NCBI GenBank assembly: GCA_029262735.1
Contig: JAJCYY010000036.1
Coordinates: 1 to 64,000, forward strand
Direction: 5' to 3'
From: Chloroflexota bacterium
GTDB taxonomy: Bacteria; Chloroflexota; Dehalococcoidia; Lucifugimonadales; Lucifugimonadaceae
DNA: 64,000 nucleotides
Positions 8,178 to 17,569 of this stretch are shown here, in pieces. The position numbers and the translations under genes were made by a program. The notes below the pieces were generated by a model, which did not search any database, was not told the DNA's origin, and worked only from the letters and a program-made list of their open reading frames with translations. Positions within the stretch are counted from its first letter, which is position 1; each line of letters opens with the position of its first letter.

Positions 8178-10943
8178 CTAGCCGGTGTTCTTGAGACCGG
8201 TCGCGATGCCATTTATGGAAAGCAGCAGTGCTCGTTCGTGTAACTGGTCAGTCTGCTCTCCGTTCCGGTGCCGGGCGAGTAGCGAGATCTGCAGGTAGTT
8301 GAGCGGGTCGATGTACGGCGCACGTACGCTCAAGGTCCGTTGCAACACAGGGCTACGATCGAGGAGCTGTTGCTGATCCGTGACCCTCAGCACCTCGCGC
8401 ATCGTGAGGTCGAACTCAGCTCGAATCTTGTGGAAGACATGGTGCAGCGAAGTATCGACAAGCGCATCAACGTAGCGCGCTGCGATTTCCATATCTGTCT
8501 TCACCAGCGCCATCTCCACGTTCGAGATCAGCGTCTGGAAGAAGCTCCAACTGGCGTACATCTCGTCAACGGCGTTGCCGTTTCCTGACTCCCTTGCTTG
8601 CGCCAGGGCGGAGCCGACGCCGAACCAGCCGGGGATGATCTGCCGCGACTGCGTCCACCCGAAGACCCACGGAATGGCGCGCAGGCTCGAGAGCCCGGTG
8701 ATCTTGCCACCGCGGCGTGCCGGACGGGAGCCGATGTTCATCGACCCCAGCTCTTCGACCGGCGTGCTGGTTGTGAAGTACTCAACGAAGCCGTTTGTCT
8801 CAACAAGGCCGCGGTATGCGAGATAGGCGTCGCTTGAGATCGAGTCCATTGCAGCGATCCACCGATCGATCTCCTCGTTGCTGTGGCGCGGCTCGGTGTG
8901 CAGCAGCGACGCTTCGGTGACGGACGACAGCATGAGGTCAAGTTGCGATTCTGCGATGCGGCGGTTGCCGAAGTGGTCTGAGATCACTTCACCCTGTTCG
9001 GTGATCTTGATGACGCCGTTCACGGTGCCGGATGGCTGGGCAAGGATGGCCTCCCTGGTCGGTCCGCCGCCTCGCCCAACCGAGCCGCCGCGTCCATGGA
9101 AAAGGAACAGCTTGATGCCGTGGCGCGCCGCGCACTCTCGAAGTTCCCGCTGCGCCTTGTACAACTCCCATTGCGACGTCGTTATGCCACCATCCTTGTT
9201 GGAGTCCGAATAGCCGACCATCACCTCTGCGGAGTCACCCTGGAGCGAGATGATCCTTCGCACCTCAGGGTCGGACCAGTAGTCCTCCATCACGTTTGCT
9301 GCATTTCGCAGGTCGTCAATGGTTTCGAACAGCGGCGTGACTTTAAGCCGGGCGACGCCTTCTGACGGCAGCGTCAGGCCAGCTTCTCGCGACAAGACGA
9401 GAACCGCCTTCATATCGGCTGCGGTTCGAGTCATGGAGATGATCCATGTATCAATGGCGTCGTGCCCGAAACGGTCCTGCGCGTCACGCACCGTCTCCAT
9501 CACGTCCAGCACCTCGCGGGTGAGGTCAGAGAGCTCCGCCGCGGTGCTGTGCAGTGGACGGCGACCGGCGAGTTCAGTTGAAAATACTACTGAGCGGTCT
9601 TCGGGAGAAAGCTCAGCGAAATCGGTATCACCGGCTCCGGAGCGAGTCATCAGCTCATCAATCGCCGCGTTTGTCTCGGCGGAGTCCTCGCGTACGTCCA
9701 TCTGAGCCATCGTGAACCCGAACGTCTGTAGCGTCGTGATGACACGTCCAAGCGGGCCGCGGGCGATATGCTTACTTCCGTTCTGCTCAAGCGACCGCTG
9801 CATCACCCTTAGATCCTCAATCAGGGCCGCGGCGTTGCCGTAGAACGGTCCGTCCGGCACATCCCAGTCCAGCGCTACCGCGAGCTGGTTCACGATGCGC
9901 TGGTAGATGTAGGCGCACTTCAGGCGGTACGGCTCTTCCTGATCAAGAGTGCTGTATTCCTCGAAAACCTCCGGCATCTCCGCACGGTCATGCTCCAGCG
10001 AATCTCCCAGCTCGCTCGAAATGTTGATGATGCGAGTTGACTGGCTGACCTCGGTTGCCAGTGTCCTGATCGTCTCACGTAGCCTGCGAAGCGCGCGCTG
10101 GTTGTGCAGCGCAAGCGCGTTACGAGTCATGATCGCTGTCACATTGGGATTGCCGTCACGGTCGCCGCCAACCCAGGTTCCAAAGCGCAGCGGACTGGTA
10201 AGACCCGAGGTTTCGACACCGTGCTCGCCGAGCGCCTCGAAAAACCGTTCGACCGCCTGCGCAGTCGTCTCACCCGCAAGCTGTTCAAGGTAGTAGAGAA
10301 CGTTGCGCGCTTCATCGAGCGGGCCGGGCCGCGTCTGGCGTAGCTCATCTGTCTGCACGATTCCCTCGACCAACTCCACCATTCTTCGGCGCCACGATGA
10401 GTCCCGGCCGTCTGGCCCTGTCGGGCGGCCGAGTTGACCATCCATCGCGCGTAGCTTGCTGAGGATTGAGCGGCGTGCGGACTCTGTCGGGTGCGCTGTG
10501 AAGACCGGGCGGATGTGCGCGCCGCGGGCGAACTCTGCGATCTGCTGTGACGTGATACCGGCGGCAAGAGCGCGCTCGATGACCGACGAGACCTGGTGTT
10601 CGGGTTGTGTCAGACTGGGCGGCACACGGTAGTGCTGCTCTGCGGTGTTGGCGATGTGAAAATAGATTGTGAAGGCGCGAACCAGGCGCACGATCTCCCA
10701 CGTTGAAGCCTGGTCCAGCCGGGCAAGCAGCGACGTGCTGTCCGCCTCGGCATCAGCGGCGCGGATCGAGCGGGAGCCGAGCCGCACACTCTCGACAAGA
10801 TCGAAGAACTCGTCTCCCCACTGCTCCCGTATCACATCTCCCAGGATCTGGCCGAGCTCCCGGATGTCCTGGCGCAGCAATGCATCGCCAGAGGCCTCGT
10901 TGTTGCCAGTCCTGGAATCGGTGTTTGAGTCGACTGGAGCCAT
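8178..10943 (-). CDS. ppc: Phosphoenolpyruvate carboxylase
   Basis: A full-length 921-aa PEP carboxylase, forming oxaloacetate from PEP and bicarbonate to refill the citric acid cycle. Seen are the catalytic-His motif VFTAHPTES near residue 150, MVGYSDSNKDGG near 575, the glycine-rich FHGRGGSVGRGGGPT near 620, and a C-terminus NGIATGLKNTG (the family usually ends QNTG). Start ATG 10943 has only a weak GGA upstream. It stands alone on the minus strand, upstream of the ABC-2 genes. Confidence 0.97.
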   Translation of the reverse strand: MAPVDSNTDSRTGNNEASGDALLRQDIRELGQILGDVIREQWGDEFFDLVESVRLGSRSIRAADAEADSTSLLARLDQASTWEIVRLVRAFTIYFHIANTAEQHYRVPPSLTQPEHQVSSVIERALAAGITSQQIAEFARGAHIRPVFTAHPTESARRSILSKLRAMDGQLGRPTGPDGRDSSWRRRMVELVEGIVQTDELRQTRPGPLDEARNVLYYLEQLAGETTAQAVERFFEALGEHGVETSGLTSPLRFGTWVGGDRDGNPNVTAIMTRNALALHNQRALRRLRETIRTLATEVSQSTRIINISSELGDSLEHDRAEMPEVFEEYSTLDQEEPYRLKCAYIYQRIVNQLAVALDWDVPDGPFYGNAAALIEDLRVMQRSLEQNGSKHIARGPLGRVITTLQTFGFTMAQMDVREDSAETNAAIDELMTRSGAGDTDFAELSPEDRSVVFSTELAGRRPLHSTAAELSDLTREVLDVMETVRDAQDRFGHDAIDTWIISMTRTAADMKAVLVLSREAGLTLPSEGVARLKVTPLFETIDDLRNAANVMEDYWSDPEVRRIISLQGDSAEVMVGYSDSNKDGGITTSQWELYKAQRELRECAARHGIKLFLFHGRGGSVGRGGGPTREAILAQPSGTVNGVIKITEQGEVISDHFGNRRIAESQLDLMLSSVTEASLLHTEPRHSNEEIDRWIAAMDSISSDAYLAYRGLVETNGFVEYFTTSTPVEELGSMNIGSRPARRGGKITGLSSLRAIPWVFGWTQSRQIIPGWFGVGSALAQARESGNGNAVDEMYASWSFFQTLISNVEMALVKTDMEIAARYVDALVDTSLHHVFHKIRAEFDLTMREVLRVTDQQQLLDRSPVLQRTLSVRAPYIDPLNYLQISLLARHRNGEQTDQLHERALLLSINGIATGLKNTG

Positions 10944-11071
10944 GATTATTCCGGTTCGAATCCGCGTGTTGGCCTGACGCTCTCTGCCTAAAACGCCCGA
11001 TCAGCGGTCCGGGGTGGATGTGGCGAGCGAATGTGATCTCGCGCATCTATTGTGCTCGATCCCTGAGTCGT

Positions 11072-11797
11072 CTATTCGGGATTGCCGCCCGGAGTCTCGC
11101 CGATCCACACCTCCCCGTCTTCGAAGTATTCCTTCTTCCAGATCGGAACAACCTCTTTCAGGCGGTCGATGAAGTAGAGCGCAGCTTCGAATGCAGGTTC
11201 GCGATGTGGTGCGCCGACTGCAACCACCATGCTGGTCTCTCCGATGCCGACGCGCCCTGTGCGGTGCGAAACTGCGACTCTGCCGATCTCCCAACGGGCC
11301 TTCATCTCCCTGATGATGACGTTGATCTGCTCGTCAGCCATCGGTCGGTAAGCCTCGTACTCAAGATAATCGACGTTGCGACCGGCGTTGTTGTTGCGAG
11401 TGACACCGAGGAACGTGACGACTGCCCCGTCTTCGTCGGTTGTCACGTGGTGAGTGAGCGGTTCGGGGTCGAGCGGCTCGCTGGTGATGAGGACGTTCTG
11501 AAAGTTCTCCGGCAGGCCGGTCTGGAGTGCAGCGCCGCCACTCACAGGTGGGATGAGCGCGATCTCATCGCCACTATTTATCTTTTGGTCCGTCTCGACA
11601 TACTCCCGGTTGAGGGCGAGCATGATGTGACCGCGCATCTGCAGACCGCCTTCGACCTGTGAGGAAGCGGCGTCGATTGCGTCCTGGACCGTTGGGCCGC
11701 CGGGTTCGCTTTCAGGCGCATCCGGCAGCGTGACGGTTATATAGTCGGTTTTGGCCCGTTCCCGGAGTCCGGCGAACAGGCGAACAGTTACTTGCAT
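11072..11797 (-). CDS. moaDE: MoaD-MoaE fusion, molybdopterin synthase
   Basis: A 241-aa protein joining both subunits of molybdopterin synthase, which inserts sulfur into cyclic pyranopterin monophosphate. Residues 1-88 are MoaD (ubiquitin-like), ending IPPVSGG at 87-88. MoaE follows from about residue 95, with VVTFLGVTR, a YEAY segment, VAVSHRTGRVGIGE, VAVGAPHR and a VPIWKKEYFEDG tail. The Gly-Gly that must be a free C-terminus for thiocarboxylation is internal, so proteolytic cleavage, as described for mycobacterial MoaX, is expected. No Shine-Dalgarno precedes the ATG at 11797, which may be leaderless. It would supply cofactor for the cox-like hydroxylase nearby. Confidence 0.92.
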   Translation of the reverse strand: MQVTVRLFAGLRERAKTDYITVTLPDAPESEPGGPTVQDAIDAASSQVEGGLQMRGHIMLALNREYVETDQKINSGDEIALIPPVSGGAALQTGLPENFQNVLITSEPLDPEPLTHHVTTDEDGAVVTFLGVTRNNNAGRNVDYLEYEAYRPMADEQINVIIREMKARWEIGRVAVSHRTGRVGIGETSMVVAVGAPHREPAFEAALYFIDRLKEVVPIWKKEYFEDGEVWIGETPGGNPE

Positions 11798-11933
11798 GTG
11801 GTGGTTGTGTGGACTGTGCTAATTGGGGCTGGCGTCACCAATATACGATGCGTTGGAAGCGGATGTGGCCCGAAGTGGGCAGATATGAAGGCAGCATCTC
11901 CTTTCACATTGCAATTCAGTAAGTCTTCCATCT

Positions 11934-11963
11934 TTGACACGCGCTCTGGCGCACAACTAGAAT
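11934..11963 (+). promoter_or_regulatory. Near-consensus sigma70 promoter for rpsP
   Basis: A perfect -35 box TTGACA (11934-11939), an 18-nt spacer and a -10 box TAGAAT (11958-11963) point toward rpsP. Transcription would begin near 11970, leaving an unusually long leader of about 150 nt. The rest of the gap 11798-12123 shows no other clear feature. Confidence 0.65.
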
Positions 11964-12123
11964 TATGGTTCTGTCTTTGAGGCAGGGCGCAGTTAGCGCC
12001 TGGTCCTCACAGTCAACTCTTTGGTACATCGCAAATCGCGGCTTGCCGGACGCCAGTGGCCGATACTGCCGCTCACACGACCGCCTACACAATCCCAGTT
12101 CGTTTTGGGGAGTTCTTCCACCA

Positions 12124-12390
12124 ATGGTTCGTATCCGACTTCGCAGAATCGGCGCAAAGCACCGACCGTTCTACCGCATCGTGGTCGCAGACCAGCGCAC
12201 CGCCCGCAACGGCAAGGTGATCGAGGAGATCGGCACCTACGATCCGCTGCAGGACCCGCCTGAGATAAAGATCAATGAAGAGTCCGCCGTGAAGTGGCTG
12301 CGGAACGGCGCTCAGCCTTCGGAAGCGGTGGCGCATATGCTAAATACCCGCGGTATCACCGAAAAGGCAAAGGCTGCTGCAAGTGCCTGA
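12124..12390 (+). CDS. rpsP: 30S ribosomal protein S16
   Basis: An 88-aa protein starting [20 protein letters not shown], the diagnostic S16 N-terminus, with [20 protein letters not shown] and the SEAV...LNTRGI region. It binds 16S rRNA early in 30S assembly. GGGGAG lies 11 nt upstream of the ATG. The following KH-domain gene overlaps its end by 8 nt. The rpsP-khpA order is common in bacteria. Confidence 0.97.
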   Translation: MVRIRLRRIGAKHRPFYRIVVADQRTARNGKVIEEIGTYDPLQDPPEIKINEESAVKWLRNGAQPSEAVAHMLNTRGITEKAKAAASA

Positions 12391-12847
12391 CTCCGAAGAG
12401 CGAGAAGATCAGCTCGACGCTGTTGAAGAGCCAGAGGCGACCAAAGAACCAGGGACCTCTGACGATCTGAACGCAGCTGAAGAGTCGGACGGCGCAGACG
12501 AGGGCGACAGCGAAACGCCTGAAGTTCTCAATACCTCTGAAAATGCGGACGAGAAAAGCGACGCTGCGCCAGCGCACGTCACGGTGCCTGATATCTCTGA
12601 TGCCGGTGATGCCTCACCGTTGCGTGAGATGGTTGAGTACGTAGCTCGCGCCTTGACCTCCAACCCGGACGCTGTCCAGGTGTCTGAGGAGGACGATGGC
12701 AACAGGACGGTGTTCCACCTGAGCGTTGACGAGAAGGACAAGGGCAAGGTGATTGGCCGTGACGGCCGGGTTGCCCAGTCAATTCGTTCACTGCTCCGAG
12801 TTGCTGCGACGAAGCAGGGGACCAGGATCACGCTGGAGATCGACTAG
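12383..12847 (+). CDS. khpA: KH-domain RNA-binding protein (KhpA-like) with acidic N-terminal extension
   Basis: A 154-aa protein from a GTG overlapping rpsP. The C-terminal half (residues about 78-154) is a KhpA-type KH domain with the GxxG loop in [19 protein letters not shown] and the end GTRITLEID. KhpA normally consists of little more than this domain (about 75-85 aa). Here some 75 residues of Glu/Asp/Ser/Ala-rich, probably disordered sequence precede it. KhpA acts with KhpB as an RNA chaperone. A start nearer the KH domain is possible, but no better ribosome site was seen. Confidence 0.88.
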   Translation: MPDSEEREDQLDAVEEPEATKEPGTSDDLNAAEESDGADEGDSETPEVLNTSENADEKSDAAPAHVTVPDISDAGDASPLREMVEYVARALTSNPDAVQVSEEDDGNRTVFHLSVDEKDKGKVIGRDGRVAQSIRSLLRVAATKQGTRITLEID

Positions 12848-12874
12848 GTCTGGGTTCGCGACTTCGAGCTTGCC

Positions 12875-12907
12875 GTTCTGAGCTTGAACTTTCGAGACGC
12901 TCAGGAC
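12875..12907 (+). terminator. Hairpin downstream of khpA
   Basis: A 9-bp stem with one G-U (GTTCTGAGC at 12875-12883 with GCTCAGGAC at 12899-12907) and a 15-nt loop. It lies 28 nt after the khpA stop, between convergent genes. No strong T-run follows. The sequence resembles the dispersed element also seen near 17485 and 24940. Confidence 0.4.
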
Positions 12908-12993
12908 GACTCTCTTTGACAGTCTCAGAATGACGCATCTTGAAGATGCCATCGTGGGGTGTAGAATGTTTGCCCGCCGTGGCCAGGGCCAAA

Positions 12994-13443
12994 CTATTTC
13001 CGGTTTGCTGCCAGTTGCTTTTCTACGTTCTGGAAGAACTGTTTCATCAGCGAGTTGGCCACGTTTCGCACCATTCGCTGGCCAACGCGTGCCAGCAGTC
13101 CGCCGACATGCGCCTCACCCGCAACATTAACCAGCGTCACGTTTTCGCCGCTCTCAGACAGGGCGATCTTACCGTCACCCTTCATCCAGCCAGCACCGCC
13201 CTTGCCATCGACCACCATTCGATAGGTTTCGGGCTCCACCTTGTCCATAACCTCGACCGAGCCGTTGAACTTACCGCGAATCATGCCGACGCCGACGCTC
13301 ATTTCGGCCCGGTAGCGATCCGGTCCTTCGGCGATCAGCTGGTCAGCGCCTGGAATGGCCTTCGCAAGCTCGTCTGGATCGTTTAACACGTCCCAGATCT
13401 CTTGCCTGTTGCCTTTAAGCCTGTACTCACCGGTGATCTCCAA
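12994..13443 (-). CDS. coxG: CoxG-like SRPBCC protein (CO dehydrogenase subunit G family)
   Basis: A 149-aa protein beginning MEITGEYRLKGNRQEIWDVL, with DPDELAKAIPGADQL and a GEAHVGGLLARVGQRMV region, both standard for the CoxG/SRPBCC family. CoxG is thought to help mature or anchor the molybdenum hydroxylase. The start is a TTG at 13443 with AAGGAG 7 nt upstream. It is divergently arranged with coxS-coxL-coxM, which supports a shared role. Confidence 0.9.
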   Translation of the reverse strand: MEITGEYRLKGNRQEIWDVLNDPDELAKAIPGADQLIAEGPDRYRAEMSVGVGMIRGKFNGSVEVMDKVEPETYRMVVDGKGGAGWMKGDGKIALSESGENVTLVNVAGEAHVGGLLARVGQRMVRNVANSLMKQFFQNVEKQLAANRK

Positions 13444-13659
13444 GCCGATTCTCCTTAGTCAGTTCGACGAATTGCCGCGGTCTTTTTGTGATCGCTCACC
13501 GTTTCCGCAAATACGTTGCGGGCGGACCGGCGGGCGACGCTGTCATTGCACCGTGTTTCGTGTTGCAAACACGATTCAGGCGTGTTAAACACAGGCCGAT
13601 GCTACAGCACCCTTACCCGTGTCCGACACTGGCACACGCTTCGCACCGGAGTATCGCCC

Positions 13660-14130
13660 ATGCCCACTACGATTACTGTAACTGTGAATGGAGTCTCGCG
13701 GACCGACACTGTCGATGAGCGTTTACTGCTCGTCCAGTACCTGCGCGAGGTCCAGAACCTTACCGGCACACACGTTGGCTGCGACACAAGCAGCTGTGGG
13801 GCGTGCACGGTTCATCTGAATGGCAAGGCGGTGAAGTCTTGCACTGTGTTTGCTGTGCAGGCCGACGGCGGTGAGGTGACGACGGTTGAGGGGCTTGCGA
13901 ATAACGGTGAGATGCACCCGGTGCAGGCGGCGTTCAAGGAGAAGCACGGGTTGCAGTGCGGGTTCTGCACTCCGGGGATGATCATGACATCGGTTGAGCT
14001 TCTCGACCGGAACCCGAACCCGTCCGAGGCAGAAATCAGGCGCGGGATTCGCGGCAACCTCTGTCGCTGCACTGGCTACCACAACATTGTCGAAGCGGTG
14101 AAGTTCGCGGCCGCCGAGGCCAAGTCTTAG
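13660..14130 (+). CDS. coxS: Molybdenum hydroxylase small [2Fe-2S] subunit (CoxS-like)
   Basis: A 156-aa iron-sulfur subunit of the xanthine oxidase family. The N-terminal plant-type [2Fe-2S] motif is [18 protein letters not shown]...C and the second cluster is CGFCTPGM...[10 protein letters not shown]. It passes electrons from the Mo site to FAD. The ATG at 13660 (GGAG 10 nt upstream) gives the typical N-terminus [11 protein letters not shown]. First gene of coxS-coxL-coxM. Confidence 0.94.
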   Translation: MPTTITVTVNGVSRTDTVDERLLLVQYLREVQNLTGTHVGCDTSSCGACTVHLNGKAVKSCTVFAVQADGGEVTTVEGLANNGEMHPVQAAFKEKHGLQCGFCTPGMIMTSVELLDRNPNPSEAEIRRGIRGNLCRCTGYHNIVEAVKFAAAEAKS

Positions 14131-14145
14131 AGAGGCAAAACAGGA

Positions 14146-16527
14146 ATGGTTGTTGCAAAGCTTGGATCCCCGGTTCGGCGAGTTGAGGACGATCGCCTGA
14201 TCACGGGTCGTGGACGTTACGTCGATGATGTGAAGCTGGCGGGCATGCTTCATATTTCGCTGGTCCGCAGCCCGCACGCGCATGCTGTGATCAAGAACAT
14301 CGATGTCTCTGCCGCTGCGGCGCTGCCCGGCGTAGAGACCATTTTCACCGGTGCCGACCTGCAGGAGCAGATGGGCTCGCTTCCGGCCGGCTGGGTGCTC
14401 GAGGACATGATCGCTCCGGACCACCCGCCAATGGCTTTTGAGAGGGTTCGGACTGTCGGTGACGCTGTTGCCGCCGTGGTTGCGAACGATCCCGCAGTCG
14501 CCGCCGACGCGGCGCAGCTTGTTGATGTGACATATGACGTGCTTCCGGCGGTCGTTGACGCTGAGAAAGCGACGAAGTCAGGTGCACCGCAGCTACATGA
14601 AGAAGCCTCAGACAACGTGGCGTTCAACTGGAACGTGAATGGCGGAGATTTTGATGCCGCTGCGAAGTCGGCAGAGGTTGTAATCAATCAACGCATCATC
14701 AACCAGCGCCTGATCCCAAACTCAATGGAGACCCGCGGTGTTGTAGCCGACTACGACGTCGGTAACGAGCACCTGACTATCTACACGTCAACGCAGATTC
14801 CGCATCTTATGCGGCTGTTGTTCTCGCTTGTTACCGGCCACCCGGAACACAAGGTCCGCGTGATTGCGCCCGATGTCGGAGGCGCGTTCGGCTGCAAGCT
14901 GTATCTGTATGCCGAAGAAGTCATCTGCGGCATCATCGCCAAAAACCTCGGCCGCCCGGTCAAATGGTCGGAGGGCAGGCAGGAAAACTACGTCGCGACA
15001 ACGCACGGCCGCGACCACATAGCGGACGTGGAGATCTGCGGTAACAAAGACGGCACGATCACCGGTCTCAAGGCGCATATCTACGCCAACCTGGGCGCGT
15101 ATCTATCGACGTTCGCCCCAGGCATCCCGACGGTGCTGTTTGGACTCATGCTCTCAGGCCAGTACAAGATTCCGAACATCTCGTGTGAGGTTACGGGCGT
15201 CTTTACGAACACGACTCCGGTCGACGCTTACAGGGGTGCGGGCCGACCTGAGGCGACCTACCTGGTCGAGCGCATGGTTGACCGGTTCGCCCAGGAGATC
15301 GGGCGTGATCCGCTAGTTGTTCGCCGCAAGAACTTCCTGGCGCCGTTCAAGAACGGCAAAGAGGTTGCGACGGGCGTTAACTACGATTCAGGCAACTACC
15401 AGGGCACGCTCAACAAGGCGCTCGAGATCTTCGACGTAAAAGAGTTCCGAGAACAGCAGCGTGCTGCTCGGAAAAACGGGAAGTTCCTGGGCGTGGGATT
15501 CTCGACCTACATAGAGATTTGCGGCATGGCACCGTCAGCCGTCGCCGCTTCGCTTGGTGCCGGTGCAGGTCTGTGGGAGAGCAGCACAGTGCGCGTGCAT
15601 CCCACAGGCAAGATAACGGTGCTCACTGGAACTTCTCCCCACGGGCAGGGCCACGAGACCTCGTTCGCTCAAATTGTTTCGGCTGAACTCGGAGTGCCGA
15701 TGGAGGATGTGGACGTCCTGCACGGCGACACCGACCGACAGCAGTTCGGCACCGGCACGTTCGGCTCGAGGTCGCTGGCGGTCGGAGGACAAGCGCTGTT
15801 GCTGAGCCTCAAGAAGGTGAAGGACAAGGCGCTTAAGATCGCCGCACATGAACTGAACGCAGACCCGAAGATGGTGCAGTTCGAGGACGGTGTGTTCCGG
15901 CTAGAAGATGTTCCCGAAAAGGAGCTTCCGTTTGGAGACATCGCTCTCGCCGCGCACTCTGCGATCAACCTGCCGCCAAAAATGGAGCCTGGCCTTGAGG
16001 AGACAAGCTTCTTCGACCCGGAGAACTTCACATGGCCGTTCGGCGCTCACATCTGTGTGGTGGAAATCGATGAGGTGACGGGCGAGACGAAGATTGCAAA
16101 ATACGTCGCAGTGGATGACATCGGCAACGTGATCAATCCGATGATTGTCGATGGCATGGTCCACGGCGGGATCGCCCAGGGCATCGGACAGGCGCTACAA
16201 GAAGGCGCGGTCTACGACGACGATGGGCAGCTGCTGACCGGGTCGATGCTCGACTACGCGGTTCCGACGGCAGAGGACCTGCCTTCGTTTATCACGGACC
16301 GGACCGTGACGCCGACCAACGTGAACGACCTGGGAGCAAAGGGCGCAGGTGAGGCGGGCACGATCGCCTCGAGCCCGGCGGTGATAAACGCCGTTGTGGA
16401 TGCGCTCAAGCATCTCGGTGTCAACCACATCGACATGCCGCTCCGCTCCGAGCACGTATGGCGAACCATCCAGGACGCGAAAGACGCGCAGCGGTCCAAG
16501 CGGTCCGCAGCAAGGAAGGGCAGCTAG
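14146..16527 (+). CDS. coxL: Molybdenum hydroxylase large subunit, form II CoxL-like
   Basis: A 793-aa molybdopterin-binding catalytic subunit with the hammerhead start GSPVRRVEDDRLITGRGRYV, GAFGCK near residue 250, a GTSPHGQGHETSF pterin-site segment, and ...GAKGAGEAGTIASSPA near the C-terminus. The active-site loop reads DAYRGAGRPEA. That is the form II signature, not the AYXCSFR of true aerobic CO dehydrogenase, so CO oxidation should not be assumed; other N-heterocycles or aldehydes are possible substrates. It starts 15 nt after coxS and ends 2 nt before coxM. Confidence 0.93.
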   Translation: MVVAKLGSPVRRVEDDRLITGRGRYVDDVKLAGMLHISLVRSPHAHAVIKNIDVSAAAALPGVETIFTGADLQEQMGSLPAGWVLEDMIAPDHPPMAFERVRTVGDAVAAVVANDPAVAADAAQLVDVTYDVLPAVVDAEKATKSGAPQLHEEASDNVAFNWNVNGGDFDAAAKSAEVVINQRIINQRLIPNSMETRGVVADYDVGNEHLTIYTSTQIPHLMRLLFSLVTGHPEHKVRVIAPDVGGAFGCKLYLYAEEVICGIIAKNLGRPVKWSEGRQENYVATTHGRDHIADVEICGNKDGTITGLKAHIYANLGAYLSTFAPGIPTVLFGLMLSGQYKIPNISCEVTGVFTNTTPVDAYRGAGRPEATYLVERMVDRFAQEIGRDPLVVRRKNFLAPFKNGKEVATGVNYDSGNYQGTLNKALEIFDVKEFREQQRAARKNGKFLGVGFSTYIEICGMAPSAVAASLGAGAGLWESSTVRVHPTGKITVLTGTSPHGQGHETSFAQIVSAELGVPMEDVDVLHGDTDRQQFGTGTFGSRSLAVGGQALLLSLKKVKDKALKIAAHELNADPKMVQFEDGVFRLEDVPEKELPFGDIALAAHSAINLPPKMEPGLEETSFFDPENFTWPFGAHICVVEIDEVTGETKIAKYVAVDDIGNVINPMIVDGMVHGGIAQGIGQALQEGAVYDDDGQLLTGSMLDYAVPTAEDLPSFITDRTVTPTNVNDLGAKGAGEAGTIASSPAVINAVVDALKHLGVNHIDMPLRSEHVWRTIQDAKDAQRSKRSAARKGS

Positions 16528-16529
16528 AC

Positions 16530-17411
16530 ATGGTGACAATGACATCTGCGCCGTTCGAGTACAAGCGGCCCGAGACGGTTGCCGAGGCTTCTCGCTTGTT
16601 GAGCAAGTACGGCGGCGGCGCAAAACTTCTTGCGGGCGGCCACAGCCTGGTTCCGCTGATGAAACTGCGTCTTGCGAGCCCCGAGGCTCTGATCGACCTG
16701 TCAGGAGTGGGCGAGCTCAAGGGAATCAGTAGTTCGGCCAGCGGATTGAGTATCGGCTCAATGACGACTTATCACGAGCTTGAGAGTTCTGCCGATGTGC
16801 AGAATGCGGCTCCCTTGTTGGCTGACGCCGCGTCGCAGGTTGCAGACGCGCAGGTCAGGAACTTCGGAACGATCGGCGGCGCCGTGTCACACTCGGATCC
16901 TTCCGCCGATCTGCCTGCCGTTGTGCTGGCGCTGGACGCAGTCATGGTCACAGGGACGCAGCGCGCGAGGCGCGAGATTCCTGTCGAGCGGTTTTTCCGC
17001 GACTTCCTGACGACCGCGCTACGCACGAATGAGGTGCTTACCCGCATCGACATTCCGAAGCTCCCGGCGAAGACAGGAACGTCTTATGTGAAGATGGCGA
17101 ACAAGGCTTCGCACTATGCGCTTGTTGGTGTTGCGGCCGTGGTAACGCTAGGCGCAGGTGGCGTGTGTGAGAGGGCGCGAGTGGCGTTGACCGGAGCTGG
17201 GGCGTATGCGATGCGTGCGAAGCGGGCAGAGCGCATCCTTGTTGGCAAGGAACTTACGCCGAACGTGATCCACAATGCTGCAAAGCGCGTTGGTGCCGAG
17301 CTTGATGGCGCGTTCAACGAAGACGTGCACGCATCTGCCGAGTACCGGGAGGCGATGACACAGGTGTTCGCCGAGCGGGCAATCGCGGCGGCGGTGGCAA
17401 ACTCAGGGTAG
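16530..17411 (+). CDS. coxM: Molybdenum hydroxylase FAD-binding medium subunit (CoxM-like)
   Basis: A 293-aa flavoprotein subunit with the FAD motifs AGGHSLVPLMKLRL near residue 32 and TIGGAVSHSDPSADLP near 113, and the CO_deh_flav_C-type tail. The start ATG at 16530 lies 2 nt after the coxL stop, with GGAAGGG about 10 nt upstream. It completes the alpha-beta-gamma hydroxylase and faces the convergent hyuA. Confidence 0.93.
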   Translation: MVTMTSAPFEYKRPETVAEASRLLSKYGGGAKLLAGGHSLVPLMKLRLASPEALIDLSGVGELKGISSSASGLSIGSMTTYHELESSADVQNAAPLLADAASQVADAQVRNFGTIGGAVSHSDPSADLPAVVLALDAVMVTGTQRARREIPVERFFRDFLTTALRTNEVLTRIDIPKLPAKTGTSYVKMANKASHYALVGVAAVVTLGAGGVCERARVALTGAGAYAMRAKRAERILVGKELTPNVIHNAAKRVGAELDGAFNEDVHASAEYREAMTQVFAERAIAAAVANSG

Positions 17412-17484
17412 GCGGATGTCATCACGCGCCTAACGGGTACCCGAAACAGGGATCGTACCGGCCGACGGGAGATCGCCTGAAAAA

Positions 17485-17503
17485 TTCTGAATCAAGTTCA
17501 GAA
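17485..17503. terminator. Small hairpin between convergent coxM and hyuA
   Basis: TTCTGAA (17485-17491) pairs with TTCAGAA (17497-17503) around a 5-nt loop. Preceding A-residues (17480-17484) would form a T-run on the minus strand, so it may help end hyuA transcription. It resembles a degraded copy of the dispersed TTCTGA element. Confidence 0.4.
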
Positions 17504-17569
17504 CGACAACGAAGCAATCAGCTCTGTGGCTCCCTCCCGGCAAGTGAGAGAGAACTGATCTGGCGTCGG

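Noticed and set aside
11018-11662. 214-codon plus-strand frame
   Set aside because: It is antisense to moaDE, whose protein motifs are unambiguous.
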